Source: Shinisaurus crocodilurus
Lineage: Eukaryota; Chordata; Lepidosauria; Squamata; Shinisauridae
DNA length: 64,000 nucleotides
NCBI GenBank assembly: GCA_021292165.1
Contig: CM037877.1
Coordinates: 113,173,289 to 113,237,288, forward strand
Direction of reading: 5' to 3'
Position 1 is the first letter of the stretch. Each line of letters starts with the position of its first letter. Position numbers and translations under genes: made by a program. Of this stretch, positions 43,784-54,720 are shown in pieces. The notes beneath the pieces are model-generated. The model was not told the DNA's origin. It worked only from the letters and a program-made list of their open reading frames with translations, and did no database searches.

Positions 43784-43888
43784 AGCCTTCCACAGCCTAG
43801 TGCTCTCCAGATATGTTGGTCCAAAGCTCCCATCATCCTCAGGTTGGGATGATCGGAGTTGTAGTCCAACATACTGGCAGGCACCAGG
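43784..43888. mobile_element. Fold-back MITE, right end lost to a SINE
   Basis: cagccttccacagcctagtg ... 'ggagttgtagtccaacatac', then 'ggcaggcaccaggt', where the terminus should continue but a 5S SINE tail starts. Confidence 0.75.
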
Positions 43889-44059
43889 TCATAGATTTCA
43901 TAGATCATACAGTTGGAAGGAGACTACAAGGCTATCGAGTCCAACCCCCTGCTCAATGCAGGAAACTAGAGGAGGGGTCTCCCATCCAAGTAATAACCAG
44001 GCCTGACCCTGCTTAGCTTTCCACACTCAGACAAGCTGAGCCAGCGTGAGCCACAGGCC
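43889..44059 (-). mobile_element. 5S rRNA-derived SINE, minus strand
   Basis: catagatttcatagatcata, 'gctatcgagtccaacccc' and 'gtaataaccaggcctgac', with the 5S head up to 'gctgagccagcgtgag'. It lies at the broken end of the MITE at 43784. Confidence 0.9.
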
Positions 44060-44523
44060 TGTCGGAGAAAGCTGACTTAGGATGCCAACTCTGAAAGAGG
44101 GTTTTAAGTCAACTCCCCATTAAAGGGTTAAGGCAGACTCATGTAGTCTGGTTGATGGGCAGGGGGCAGGGCTCAGTGGACTGAACCACTTGATTCAGGG
44201 GAGGGAATGCTGGACATTGCTTAGCAATCAAGGGAGGGAATGCTAACACTCCTCTGACAGACCAGTCTAGAGTTAACTGACTTAACTGATGCTTACTGGA
44301 TTAGCAATGAAAAGATTGACCTGTGTGTTTTCCTTACCTCATAGAATTAATAACATTTAAGAAACTGCACTTCTGTAACCATCAAGCTTTAGTTCCTGAG
44401 TAATAAGGTTACAGTTGTTTATCTTTTAAAAAGCATCTGCTTTAAAACAAGTCCTGCATGTGTTTGTCTGAGAGAACTTGGCTGCTGCTTTTGTGCTCTG
44501 CCATCAGTTTAGACAGAAAAAAC
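44060..44523 (+). mobile_element. Possible LTR-like block
   Basis: Begins TGTCGGAGAAAGC directly after the SINE head, close to the TGTGGAGAAAGC terminus of 21684-22459. A CA at 44523 could be an end, but no duplication supports it. Confidence 0.25.
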
Positions 44524-45062
44524 ATCCTACAACTCCCAGCATACTAGGAGTTGTAGGACTCCCCCCCCCACCTAAACATGCATAGCATTGAGCTTTTAGT
44601 GCATCTTTGTCCCATTATACAATAGGAAATGGGAACAATCAGACTGAGGGAAGTCATGTGGGAAGAAAAGGAACTCATTTGGCAAATGCCTGTAACAAGG
44701 CAAAGACGAGAGGAAATGAAGGATAAGAAGGTGAATAGGAGAAGGGAGAAGTGATAGGAGTGTAGCATGTAGTGGAGGGGAAGCAGGGGTTCTGTAGATG
44801 GAAGTTATTTGCCAGCTTCTTTGGAACCAGCAGGTCTGAAAGTGCTCCAGATTTCTTTAACAGAGCCATAGCTGTCAGATAAGCCAAGCGGTATTCTTTT
44901 AGGGGTGAATACATGGCTATTGGTAAACACAGGCCACTCGCCTGTACTTTTGATTGCCAATCGTGGGAGCCTGAGGCTAAACCTAGGCCTGCAGTAGAAT
45001 GGGGCGGTAGAGGCCAAACATGGTACAGTGGGCTGTACCTCTTCAGACTGCAGGAGGGATCA
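44524..45062. other. Unassigned sequence with a small hairpin
   Basis: The start 'cctacaactcccagcatact' and 'aggagttgtagga' form a hairpin that looks like a collapsed MITE. The remainder is unrecognised. Confidence 0.45.
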
Positions 45063-45130
45063 GGGCCGGTGCTACCATTAGGCCAACTAGGCGGCTGCCT
45101 AGAGCGCATGGCTAAATGGGGTGCAGAAAC
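45063..45130. repeat. Interspersed repeat (cagggccggtgctaccatta)
   Basis: Near-identical start to 9351-9490. Its interior then runs into the pyrimidine-rich block. Confidence 0.6.
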
Positions 45131-45159
45131 CACACCAAATCAGAAGCCTCCCTGGTTTC

Positions 45160-45980
45160 CCCCCCTTCGCTTTGCTTCTTTCTCTCTCTGTGTGCCGGTC
45201 TCTTCTTCTGTTTTTGTTGTCCCCAGGCTTGCTTTCTCTTTCTGTCTTTCTTTCTTTCTCCCCCCCCTCTCTCCCCGTCCTCCTTTTCTTTCCCCGCTGC
45301 GGCTACTTCGGCTCTCTCCTTTTTTTCGCTGTCCTGCTGCTGCTGCTGCTGCTGCCACTGCCGCTTGCCCGAGCCTTATGCCGCTCCTGTTTCTTTCGCA
45401 AGTGGGTCTCTTTAGCAAAGCTGCTTTCTCATAGAGCACATGGGGCGATAAGGGGAGGAGAAAAGGGGGGGCGGTTAGCGAGGGAGGTGGCGGCGGCGCT
45501 GGAGGAGGTGGGTGGGTGGGTGGAGGGAGGGAGGCAGAAAGAGAGAGGGGGGTAACCAGAGTGAACTCTCCCCAAGCTGAGGAGCCCCCACCCCTAGCCA
45601 GGGAGAATGATAAAAGGAGTGGGGGTGGGGGAGGAGGAGGAAGGGGGGGCTGGGAGAGCAAATAATAATAATAAATTTTTATTGAATAATAAATATCAGA
45701 AGCAAAAAATAAATCAGAATTTTGCATGTACGCGAAAGTAGAAATTGGAGAGGGTGGGGGGAAGAGGAGCTTGCAGGAGAGGAGATGCGGTGGGGGGGGG
45801 GAGGAGGAGAGATAAATTTTGCACATACACACAAAAAAGAAGGTAAAGGGGGAGGGGAACAAAAAGAAGAGAGAGAGAGAGAATGAAAGAGAGAGAAGGG
45901 GTAAGAAAAGAAAAGGAGAGGGGGGGAGAAAGAGAGGGAAGACAGACCAGAGAATCCCAGTGATCAAATATGCTAAGGAG
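45160..45980. repeat. Polypyrimidine block switching to polypurine block
   Basis: 45160-45400 is C/T-rich (ctttctctctctgtgtgc, 'tctgtctttctttctttctc') with a (CTG)n at 45338-45354. 45430-45960 is G/A-rich (aggggaggagaaaagggggg, 'gagagagagagaatgaaaga'). Long open frames here arise from skewed composition only. Confidence 0.8.
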
Positions 45981-46849
45981 GAGGATAATAATTTATTATG
46001 ATAATAAATTGTTTAGGTTTTGCCAATTGACTTTTATTTCATAATGGGCATAGATCCAGTGGTGTAGATCCAGCCCAAGAATAATGTTTGAGTTCATATA
46101 TTAGTGTTTCCCATTCTTTCAATGTACCTGTAAAGGTACAAACCTTAAAGTTGGGGACACTACTATTATCCACATAAGCATTCTCTCCCAATAATAGTAA
46201 ACCTGCACAGGTGTATTAGTGATGCAAATAGGAATCACAGACTCCCCAAGGCTACCCAGTAGGAGAGGGGCACAGGTTGGAAAAGACATCTTGGTCTTTG
46301 CAATCACTTTGTCTCCCTCTCCCCTAATCTATAGCTCTAGACTGCAGTAGTATATTTATATTTAGCCACAGGCCACCACAATAAAATCACAGTAAAAATG
46401 GTCAATAACATAAGGGAAACATAGTTAAACTAAACAGCTATTCTTCACAAAACAGCTGCTTAATTTCCTTGCAGCCTTGCAGGAAACAGGGCTATCCTGT
46501 AGCTGACAAAGGGTTGATCATCAAACAGAAGTTCCACTATAATTGGTATATAGGTAACTTGCTAAAGCACTGGGTAATGATATACGAGAGGAATTTCCCC
46601 CTTGGTCTCCGCACACAAGGGACAAAACAGTGTGTAATGTGTGAGGTCCTCAATTTGAACACAGCCGTAGACACAAGTCCATTCCAGCAGTGGAACACGC
46701 AAACACCTCCCCTCCAAATAGGCAGAGGGAATCACTTGGAAGTAAGGATGGAAGAATCAGCAATGTTCAAGGTGGCCAAGATTCTCCAAACTCCACCTTG
46801 AAGCTCAGATCGCCATGCTCCCATGTTCAATTGTGACCTGTTCTTCTTT
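45981..46849. other. Unassigned AT-rich sequence
   Basis: Nothing recognised. Confidence 0.35.
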
Positions 46850-47142
46850 TCGTTTGTACAGGAAAAGGGTGCATCTTGAATGTGAAAAATGCATATTTTT
46901 TTGAAAGTGTGCACCCAAATATGCACTTTCCCTCCATAGACTAAAGTGTGGAAATGCATTTGGGGGGGGGGGGAATGCACATGTTCAAAGTACACATTTT
47001 TCAAACCTGAACGCAAGTCCAGGAACATGATGTGAGCTTCCCCCCGCCCCCCCCAAAATGTACTTATGTTCATGTTACATTTGGAGGTGTGAATGGGGCA
47101 AATTCCAGTAAAAAATGAAGCGAAACAAAGTTCTCGTACATC
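46850..47142. mobile_element. Non-autonomous repeat ending gtacatccct
   Basis: 'tgaatgtgaaaaatgcatat', 'catgttcaaagtacacattt' and 'aagttctcgtacatccct'. Related to 34930-35204. Confidence 0.55.
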
Positions 47143-47436
47143 CCTACTTGGAACCTCAGTTCAGTGCAAGCCCTACACATCTGTGGATGAGAAACTATTT
47201 GAATATAATTTGCCCTAGCATGATTCCTTTTAAGCGTAACAAACTAAGGTGAGAAGCAAGAATTGTTGATAACTCCCCTATCTTCACCAGCATCCTGATC
47301 AAACACCCAGTTCCTCAGGACAGAATGACATCCAGATTCCAGACATCAACAAGTTTGATATTTCCTTGCCAGATCTTGATAGTGCTGAACCCAGGCTTCA
47401 GACTTCAGCTTTCAAGCCAGCCTCGCCTGACAACCC

Positions 47437-47565
47437 AGACATAGATTTCATTGATTTCATAGATCATAGAGTTGGAAGGAGCCTACAAGGCTATCGAGTC
47501 CAACCCTCTGCTCAATGCAGGAAACTAGAGGAGGGGTCTCCCATCCAAGTAATAACCAGGCCACA
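47437..47565 (-). mobile_element. 5S rRNA-derived SINE, truncated
   Basis: catagatttcattgatttca, 'gttggaaggagcctacaagg' and 'gtaataaccaggcc', then a stop at mid-5S. The 5' part of the head is missing. Confidence 0.88.
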
Positions 47566-47838
47566 TCATTCATTCCGTTTAACCTCAACCAATATCTGGA
47601 GTATAACAGGTCGATCATGGCAGCAATAGTTGGCAACCCTAATTCTGCCTTAAGAAAGGCAGATGGTGTACCAGGAGGAAGTCAAATCCCCCCCCCCTAA
47701 CTTGTTTTTAAGGGTCTCTTAAAAAAAAAAGCATTGACTCTTCCATCCCAGATTTCAGTCCCATAGAGTATGTGGGTTATGACTTTAACTATGAACATTT
47801 TAAGAACATGACTAACTGGCCGCTTTTGGAGTAAAAAT

Positions 47839-47874
<36 letters not shown>

Positions 47875-48045
47875 CTACTTGTGATAATTTTACTGCTTAT
47901 CAGTTTCATGGCAGGTAAAATGTCTTTTCCACATGAGGTATGTATCAAAGCTCATGCCTACATATTTAAAAGTGCTAACCTGTTCCTTCCAAGAAATATC
48001 CACCCAAGGCCCAAGTAAAATTCTGAGGCCTATTCCCAAATACCC
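47566..48045. other. Unassigned sequence with (TA)n
   Basis: (TA)n at 47842-47872. Otherwise unrecognised. Confidence 0.45.
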
Positions 48046-48499
48046 TGGCCTGTTTTGCACATAACGCTAACCCATGGTATGGGCTGTTGAATTTTCGATG
48101 CTTATGATGTGTGGATGTGGATGCACTAACAAACTGATGGTTTGTTAGCCACGAACAACCCAGAAAGAGAACCATGGTTTGTTGTTGGTTGTGAAGTCTG
48201 GTTTGTTTAAATCATGGGTTGTCATTACGTGTGAACCCAGAACTGTGGGTTGTTTTGCCAGGCTACAGAGGCAGTGAGCAAGGGTGACAAAACATCCCAG
48301 CTGCTCTACATTCCAGTGCTACAGCTCCCCAAAGGCATTTGGGATACAGAGAGGGAGTGGGTGAAGGAGGAGGGAAACAAACAACCCAGGGATTGAGAAA
48401 ACAAACCATGGTTTGTTCAATCATCTGCCAGACAAGCCCTAGGGCAACAAAGCATGGGTTAAATAAACCATGGGTTAGTGTTATGTGTGAACCAGGCCC
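48046..48499. mobile_element. Palindromic MITE (GGCCTGGTTTGCA type)
   Basis: 'cctgttttgcacataacgct' and 'aacccatgg' at the left; 'ccatgggttagtgttatgtg' and 'tgaaccaggccc' at the right. Inner direct and inverted words are of the type 'accatggtttgtt'. About 450 bp, non-coding. Superfamily unresolved. Confidence 0.8.
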
Positions 48500-48621
48500 A
48501 TGACTTTGGATTTAGAATAATTAACAGACAGCTTTTACTCTGTGCGTATAAGCCCCAAACTAACCAACTTTCTCCTACAGCCTATTATATTAAGAGAAAT
48601 CTCTAGATGTCTTCTAACACA

Positions 48622-48700
48622 GCTGTTGGCCGTGTGGAATGGGGGATGATGGGACTTCTAGTTCAACACATCTGGAGCACACCAAGTTGGGGAAGGCTGT
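48622..48700. mobile_element. MITE half copy
   Basis: 'gatgatgggacttctagttc' and 'aacacatctggagcacacca', ending 'gttggggaaggctg'. One arm only. Confidence 0.65.
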
Positions 48701-49264
48701 TCTGCCATTTTGAAAAGCCACTGTTGTTACTCAGATACCGCTGAGTCCTGACTCGTGAATCCACCATCAGCTAGTATGAAAATACTTTGTCACTTTAAGC
48801 TTCTGGCAGAGCTTTCAATTTCATTTGGGGTACAGCAATTAGCTCCAACTGACTTCCTGCCACATTCGACAGCCTGCTGTGAAAGGGAAGGCAGATGCAC
48901 CGGAATGACTGACATTTCCGATGGAAATGTAATCACAGAGATCTTAATTCAAAAGCCATGTTGCGGTGGGGGTGGGGGAACAAATAAGAAGGAAGTACAT
49001 TAATAAAGGCAGCTCTGAGATTTGATGGGGTTGAGTACATACAAAATACCACATCAAGGCTAATTGTTTCTTCGCAAGCCATTGTTATTATGATTAATGC
49101 TTTAAAAAAATAAAACCACTGTGTCACAGCAGAGCTGATTACAAAATGGAATTGTTGAACTGGATCCATTGGGGATCCTATTAACAGAAGCAGAGCAGGA
49201 GCGTGTCTTTGAATTGGCTGGCATTCTTACTTAGGGTAGGGTTACATTCTGAAAAGACAAAAAT
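48701..49264. other. Unassigned sequence
   Basis: Low-repeat DNA, no gene recognised. Confidence 0.35.
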
Positions 49265-49265
49265 G

Positions 49266-49394
49266 AGGGATGTACAGATTTTGTCAGCAAGTTTGTGGAA
49301 TCCACACAACTTGGAAAAAGCAGTGGAATCCACTGGTTGGATTCATAGAAATCTAAACTCAATTGAGTCGGTTGCAGATTTTTCCGACATCCCT
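49266..49394. mobile_element. Short fold-back element (AGGGATGT/ACATCCCT)
   Basis: agggatgtacagattttgtc at the left and 'gcagatttttccgacatccc' at the right are inverted. The centre repeats 'gtggaatccac' and 'agtggaatccactgg'. No clear duplication. Confidence 0.6.
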
Positions 49395-49489
49395 AACAAC
49401 TCTCCCGCAAAGTAATGAACAAACATAAGAAAAGGAATCATAGAAGAGAAACATGAAAGAACAATCCTATGTAGAGGTCATCCAGCCAA

Positions 49490-49735
49490 TCCATTTATTT
49501 TTTCCCTTCATCCTCATCCTTATTACCTCTTCTCCAAGAAGCTCAAGGAAGCATTCCTGGTTTTGTCCACTTCATTTTATATTCACAACAATCCTGTGAA
49601 GTAGGTTAGGCTGAGGAAGAGCAATTAGCCCAAGGTCATCCAGGAAGCTTTAAGGAGAAGTGGGCATTTGAACCTGTGTCTTCCCAAACCTAGTCTGGCA
49701 CCCGAATTATCGCACCACATTGGCTGTCTATTATC
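49490..49735 (-). mobile_element. tRNA-derived SINE, diverged
   Basis: 'cacaacaatcctgtgaagta' and 'ggttaggctgaggaagagc', then 'gcccaaggtcatccaggaag' and a head ending 'cgcaccacattggct'. Matches the minus-strand SINE at 33555, but older and nearly full length. Confidence 0.78.
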
Positions 49736-50205
49736 AAAAGAAACCACCTCAGTGATTTCAAGCCCTCCCTTCAATTGTTCTCTATTTGCCATCACGAGGA
49801 ATTATGCGAAAGCCCCGAAGTCTGGACTTTCAAGGCTTCAGAATCCTGTGCAGTCCCTAATCTAGCCCATAGGGACCACTCCAGGCAGGTCCAGAGCCTG
49901 GGGAGAAAGGGATGGGTTCAGTCCCTGAACTGACCACAGTGACCTTTTGGTTTTCAGGCAGCTTTCTGAGCTGTTCAGGGAAAAGATTCCCCCTCATCAA
50001 ACTGGAGAATTTGGAAAGTCAAAACCTTGAGAAATTTCAGCTCAGTCCAAATCCTGTGCCAACTCTCTGCTTCTTGGGGTTATGAAAATGGAAATGAGTT
50101 TGTGGTTATTCCCTGGCACCAGAGTGGAAGCCTTCTGAAAGACTTCTAAACAAACAATAATTAGGACCATGTGTTCACCATGCAGAATAAGAATAGGAAT
50201 AGGAA

Positions 50206-50206
<1 letters not shown>
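49736..50206. other. Unassigned sequence
   Basis: Nothing recognised. Confidence 0.35.
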
Positions 50207-50236
<30 letters not shown>

Positions 50237-50355
50237 AAGAAGAAGAAGAAGAAGAAGAAGAAGAAGAAGAAGAAGGAGGGGAGGGGAGGGGAGGGGAGGG
50301 GAGGGGAGGGGAGGGGAGGGGAGGGGAGGGGAGGGAGGGGAGGGAGGGGGAGGGA
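50207..50355. repeat. 149-nt polypurine tract (GAA)n + (GGGGA)n
   Basis: Purines only from 50207 to 50355: about 23 AAG units followed by about 14 GGGGA-type units. It ends 21 bp before the hAT copy C. Confidence 0.97.
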
Positions 50356-50375
50356 CCGTTCCACACATCATGTGG

Positions 50376-51407
50376 CAGGGATGGTGACTCGGACTCGAGG
50401 ACTCGACTCGTGAGTCGGACTGAGTCCCCCCTCTGACTCGAGTCTGACTCGAGTCCCAATATTTTTAATGGGACTCGAGACTCGACTCGGGACTCGAGAC
50501 CAAGGACTCGTCAACATCCCTGGGCTGTGCCAGAAGGAGTGGAGAGGAGCGTGATTACCGGTGAAGAGCGCATGGAAGCAAGGCGCACTGCTGCTCGGCC
50601 ACTATGGACAGCTACCAGGAGCGCAGCCCTCAACGATGTGTTGAGATTTATTTTGATTGATGTGTTGTTGTGGGGGGTTAGGGTTAGGGTCAGACATTTT
50701 GGGTTTGGTTGCCTCTGCCTGCCTGTTTGGGGTTCCCAGCCTCCTCTGCCTGCCCGGTCTCTTCTTGACCAGTTCAACAGTTGAATTGTCCAAGACAAAG
50801 GGCACTGCCTGCCTGCCTGTTTGGAGTTCCCTACCTCATCTGCCTGCCTGGTCTCTTCTTAACCAGTTCCACAGTTTGAATTGTCCAAGACAATTTGTCC
50901 AAGACAATTTGTCCAAGACAATTTGTCCAAGACAATAGGGTTAGGGTCAGACATTTTGGGTTTGGTTGCCTCTGCCTGCCTGTTTGGGGTTCCCAGCCTC
51001 CTCTGCCTGCCCGGTCTCTTCTTGACCAGTTCAACAGTTGAATTGTCCAAGACAAAGGGCACTGCCTGCCTGCTTTGGGGTTCCCTGCCTCCTCTGCCTG
51101 CCTGGTTATTTTGGGTTTGTCTGCCTGGTCTGTTCTTGCCAAAATCAGCTGCAGCATTTTGAGATAGAAAGGCACACTTGTGCCTAGAATTTATTTAAGC
51201 CACACATCTGAAGTAGCCTTATTTTGTTGGGGGAAAACCCCATTGATTTTAATAGAGACTCGTGGAGTCAGTTTTGGGAGTGACTCATGACTCGTGACTC
51301 GTGAGTCACCATTTTGGACCAAGGACTCGGACTCGGACTCGAGACTCGGGTCCAAAGACTCGTGACTCAACTCGTGACTCGAGACCAAGGACTCTTCAAC
51401 ATCCCTG
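50376..51407 (+). mobile_element. GACTCGAG-arm hAT element, copy C (1032 bp)
   Basis: CAGGGATG to CATCCCTG, flanked by perfect TCATGTGG (50368-50375, 51408-51415). The palindromic unit is 50376-50522. The next 160 bp (50523-50685) differ entirely from copies A, B and D. A roughly 255-bp segment is then tandemly duplicated (50682 onward and 50937 onward), its junctions carrying 'agggttagggt'. Between lie four 14-bp units of 'caatttgtccaaga' (about 50878-50935). It ends in the usual long arm. Confidence 0.95.
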
Positions 51408-51415
51408 TCATGTGG

Positions 51416-51650
51416 TGGGGAAAAAATGAAAGTACACACACAAGAGAGAGGGATCCTGGTTTGAGGGGGGCCATGGCAAAGTGCATTCTGTGGGCCCCCT
51501 CCTATCTCCATGGGCTCCCTTGCCACAGGCTCACCTAGTGGCAGTAGCAAGGTGACATTTTAAATTTCCCACAGTGCTCAAGGGTGCCTAAGATAGCTAG
51601 GCCTCACACTCAACAGGGACCAGAGCCAAACCTGGCTTCCTATTGAGTAT
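51416..51650. other. Unassigned sequence
   Basis: Nothing recognised. Confidence 0.3.
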
Positions 51651-51931
51651 GGTCTGATTTATACAGGATGGGGTCCATGGAGAAAGCCCTTACCTGTGTA
51701 AGCTTTCCACATGTGCTTGTACTTAAATGCACTTTCCATGTGCACTGGCACAGTTGTGTGTAACTTTCTTATTCCAATGGCACACCTGCACAAGCAATCA
51801 CTTGCTGGCATGCCAAGTTAACTTGAAAATGGGCCAGCACACATTGTAAGTGCATTTATGACCAGCCACACATTAAAAGTGGACATGGGTAAAGGTTTAC
51901 CCTGGGGCCTGCATCCTTTATAAATCAGTCC
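51651..51931. mobile_element. Palindromic element, unclassified
   Basis: Left ggtctgatttatacaggatg and right 'gcatcctttataaatcagtc' are inverted termini. The interior repeats 'cacatgtgcttg', 'ttaaatgcactttcca' and their complements. No confident duplication. About 281 bp. Confidence 0.7.
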
Positions 51932-52639
51932 TAAATGTCTATGATACATGTACACGTACGTGTACACTGAAAATATGTTATTGGCAAACCTTTAAAAATA
52001 GTAACGTGTGAAGCTGCCCGAAAATATTAGACTCCTAGAATTAACTTCAAGTGTGTGTTGTTGCCATTCCTTTGATGGAGAGCCTGAAGATTCTATTGAA
52101 ATGAAAGAATAGAAAGAACGGAGGTGTGTATGTTTTAATATGACTTTGGTTTACAGTACCTCAATATGGTCATGTTAATTGAAAATTCCTGATAAAAATG
52201 TGTCCTTGTAGAACATCTATAACTTTAGAAAATGGAACTTTCCCCACAAGTATAAATAGTTATTGATTCAGCTTAAATTAAATTTATGATCTTACTGGGG
52301 GTGGCGGTGGGGTGACGGTGGGGAACGGCCCAGATACAAGTACTGGTGCTTCATGTTCCAAGCTGAAATGAACACTTACTCATAGAGAAGTTCTCATTCA
52401 TCTTTGAAAATGTTCCCAATTTTGCAAGGGTATGAGAAGCTGAAGGGAATAAATGCATGTATTTGATTTGTAAATTGATAAAGGGCTGTTTGTTGTTGCT
52501 GCTGCTGTTGTTGTTGTATATCATGGCTATTTAGATACAAATGTGAATCAACAGCATGCCTTGACAACCAGGAATTGAGGTCCAAAAACGAAAAGATTTT
52601 CCCAAATGCACTGCGGTAGTCTCATGGTACAATCTAGAT
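51932..52639. other. Unassigned AT-rich sequence
   Basis: Nothing recognised. Confidence 0.35.
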
Positions 52640-52782
52640 CAGGGTTCTCCAACCTTGGGTGCCCAGATGTTGCTGGTGGCTGGCCTACGGCTCCCAGCAT
52701 ACCCAGCCAACATGGCTAATGGCAAGGGATTCTGGGAGCTGTATTCCAGCAACATCTGGGGACCCAAGGTTGGAGAGCCCTG
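52640..52782. mobile_element. Fold-back hAT MITE with perfect 8-bp TSD
   Basis: cagggttctccaaccttggg and 'cccaaggttggagagccctg' inverted. Flanks are ATCTAGAT on both sides (52632-52639, 52783-52790), followed by GATA repeats. Confidence 0.95.
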
Positions 52783-52790
52783 ATCTAGAT

Positions 52791-53576
52791 AGATAGATAG
52801 ATAAGAACTCCAGATCAAAACATTACACCTTTGGAGAAAAGGATATTTTTTCCCTCCAGAAAGTTTCAGTGGTTTGATTTATTCTCCCTTGGTGAGATGA
52901 GTATAGATGCTGAAATATTGAAATGTCACACCAGAATGAAGATCTGTTCTTCAAGCAGCTCGGCTGCCTTTTTAAATTTTCGTCGGTGAATTTCCGCATG
53001 GAAGCAGCCATCTGTCTGGGACCGTATAGCTTGCCCTTGAGTTAGCACGCAATCGGCTCACCTCAGTGGGAAAACCGAGCACTGAGTTAGAACCATAGAC
53101 GGTGTCAATCAGCATGGATTTGTTGCATACAGACAAATTCTAGTGAAGCTAAAATATACACTGGTCAGAAATATGTGGATCTGTGATTGTGTTCAATGTA
53201 TTTGTCAATTTTGCAAGGGTAGTACACAGCAGCGTCTCAGCATTAGTGCTAATCTGGGTAGGCATGGTTGGGCACTTGCTGAGGGCCCCAAAACCAGCAG
53301 GGGCCCAGTGACAAGAGTCCCCTGGACTTGCTCCTCCTCTTCGCCATTGCAGCCTGCTTGTGTGCCTGCCTCTTGCTCTGACCCAGACAATGGTGGTGGT
53401 GAGAAGGAGGAGCAGTGGTAGCCACTCCCTGCCTACTCACTGGCTCTCTGCCTGTCAAGCAAGCAAGTGGGAGCAATGATAGAAAAGAAGAGGAGGCGCA
53501 AGAGCAGCTGGTGACAATGGTGGTGAGAAGGTTCACTCAGGGAAAATCTGGAGCTGGCACTGGCCAATGACATTGC
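52791..53576. other. Unassigned sequence
   Basis: Contains a short GATA run at its start. No gene recognised. Confidence 0.35.
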
Positions 53577-53765
53577 ACTAGTGTAAACCGATGCTTGTGC
53601 AGTGTAACTAGTCCTTGCCAGCACAACGGGAAACGGTGGCAATTTGCTGCTGAAATTGCCTTTTTTGTGGTTGCACCACCACATTTCTGCTCTGAATTAC
53701 CAGTTTGCCCTGTTGTGCTAGCAAGTGCTAGTTATGCTATGCAGATGCTGGTTTACACTAGGGCA
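53577..53765. mobile_element. Fold-back element (CTAGTGTAAACC)
   Basis: 'ctagtgtaaaccgatgcttg' (left) and 'gatgctggtttacactag' (right) are inverted, as are 'ccttgccagcacaacggg' and 'ccctgttgtgctagcaag'. About 190 bp. Duplication not identified. Confidence 0.7.
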
Positions 53766-54299
53766 ACATCATGAGCACTAGTGCTGGGACACAGCTTGAA
53801 CCTATGCTAAGTCTGGAAAGGAAAATCAAAAGTCCCAGATGACATGGCTTTCATCTGACACATAGGTCATACCAGATACTTATGGGCCTCTCCTCACAGA
53901 CAGCTGGTTTTAGCAATGGACATTTCCCAGATGACTCATCAGGATGGCATTACTTTGGTCCTCTGGTCTTGGCTGGGGAAGGAAAGGAGTGGGGTCTGTC
54001 AGACAGAAATGCCCTCTGGAACAGATCTGTGGTCAAACGACCTCCCCAATCTCTGTTCCTTTTTGTCTGCTTTAACCCCAGGTTGCAGGCATATTCTGGG
54101 GCTTCACTTCTCCAGTATCAATGCCCCCACTGCACTTCTACCCATACGTTTTTGGCTGATTGTGCTGCAGGGACGAGCAGTGTGGAGGCTCCCAGTGTTA
54201 TATCCTGGGGTTGTTGAAGAAGGAAAGGAATAATAGCTTATCAAATGGTAGGAAGCTGAATGCCAGGGAGTGTAGAATGAATAATCACATACTGTTCGT
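53766..54299. other. Unassigned sequence
   Basis: Nothing recognised. Confidence 0.35.
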
Positions 54300-54720
54300 T
54301 AGGGTGGCCAGGTGTCCCCTTTTATAGAAGACCGTCCCCTATTTGAAGGCCTGCCAAAGGCCTGTCCTCTCTTTTGAAGGTGTCCTCTTTCTGGTCCAAG
54401 TCCAGTTTAAAGATACAGAACCACCAGAAGGAAGAGCTGGGCCTTGCAGGTGCCCATCAACAGCACCCGGACAGCAGACTGAGCAAGGCACACAGGTCCC
54501 CTGGTCACAGTCTTCCCACTATGGTGAGATGTACCATATTTCTATTTAAATTAAAATAACTATTTCTAATTATTTTAGCAATGTCCTTTAAATGTGCATC
54601 TACACATATATATTAACACATGCAAATTATATGCAAATTAGTACCCTCTTTTGTCTTTTTTTTTTTTTTTTTTTTGTAAGGCCTTTCTTCTTTTTGGGTG
54701 ATTCATAAGTGGCCACCCTG
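54300..54720. mobile_element. DNA element with AGGGTGGCCA inverted ends
   Basis: tagggtggccaggtgtcccc at the left and 'taagtggccaccctg' at the right. It holds 'gtccaagtccagtttaaag', found also at about 61860, and a T-run at 54658-54675. hAT-like terminus; the 8-bp duplication is not recognisable. Confidence 0.6.

Noticed and set aside
44060..44936. Full LTR element from TGTCGG to a distant caggcc duplication
   Set aside because: A 6-bp match at about 870 bp distance can be chance; no inverted ends or family copy support that right border.
45113..45967. 275-codon minus-strand frame and overlapping plus-strand frames
   Set aside because: They coincide with the pyrimidine/purine blocks; low-complexity Ser/Pro/Leu or Arg/Glu/Lys strings without a domain.
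50161..50459. Long open frames on both strands (poly-Arg, poly-Lys, poly-Ser, Pro-rich)
   Set aside because: They are translations of the (GAA)n and (GGGGA)n tracts; open only because of skewed composition.
50678..50692. Interstitial telomere
   Set aside because: Only about two TTAGGG-like units; kept as a junction observation, not as a telomeric array.
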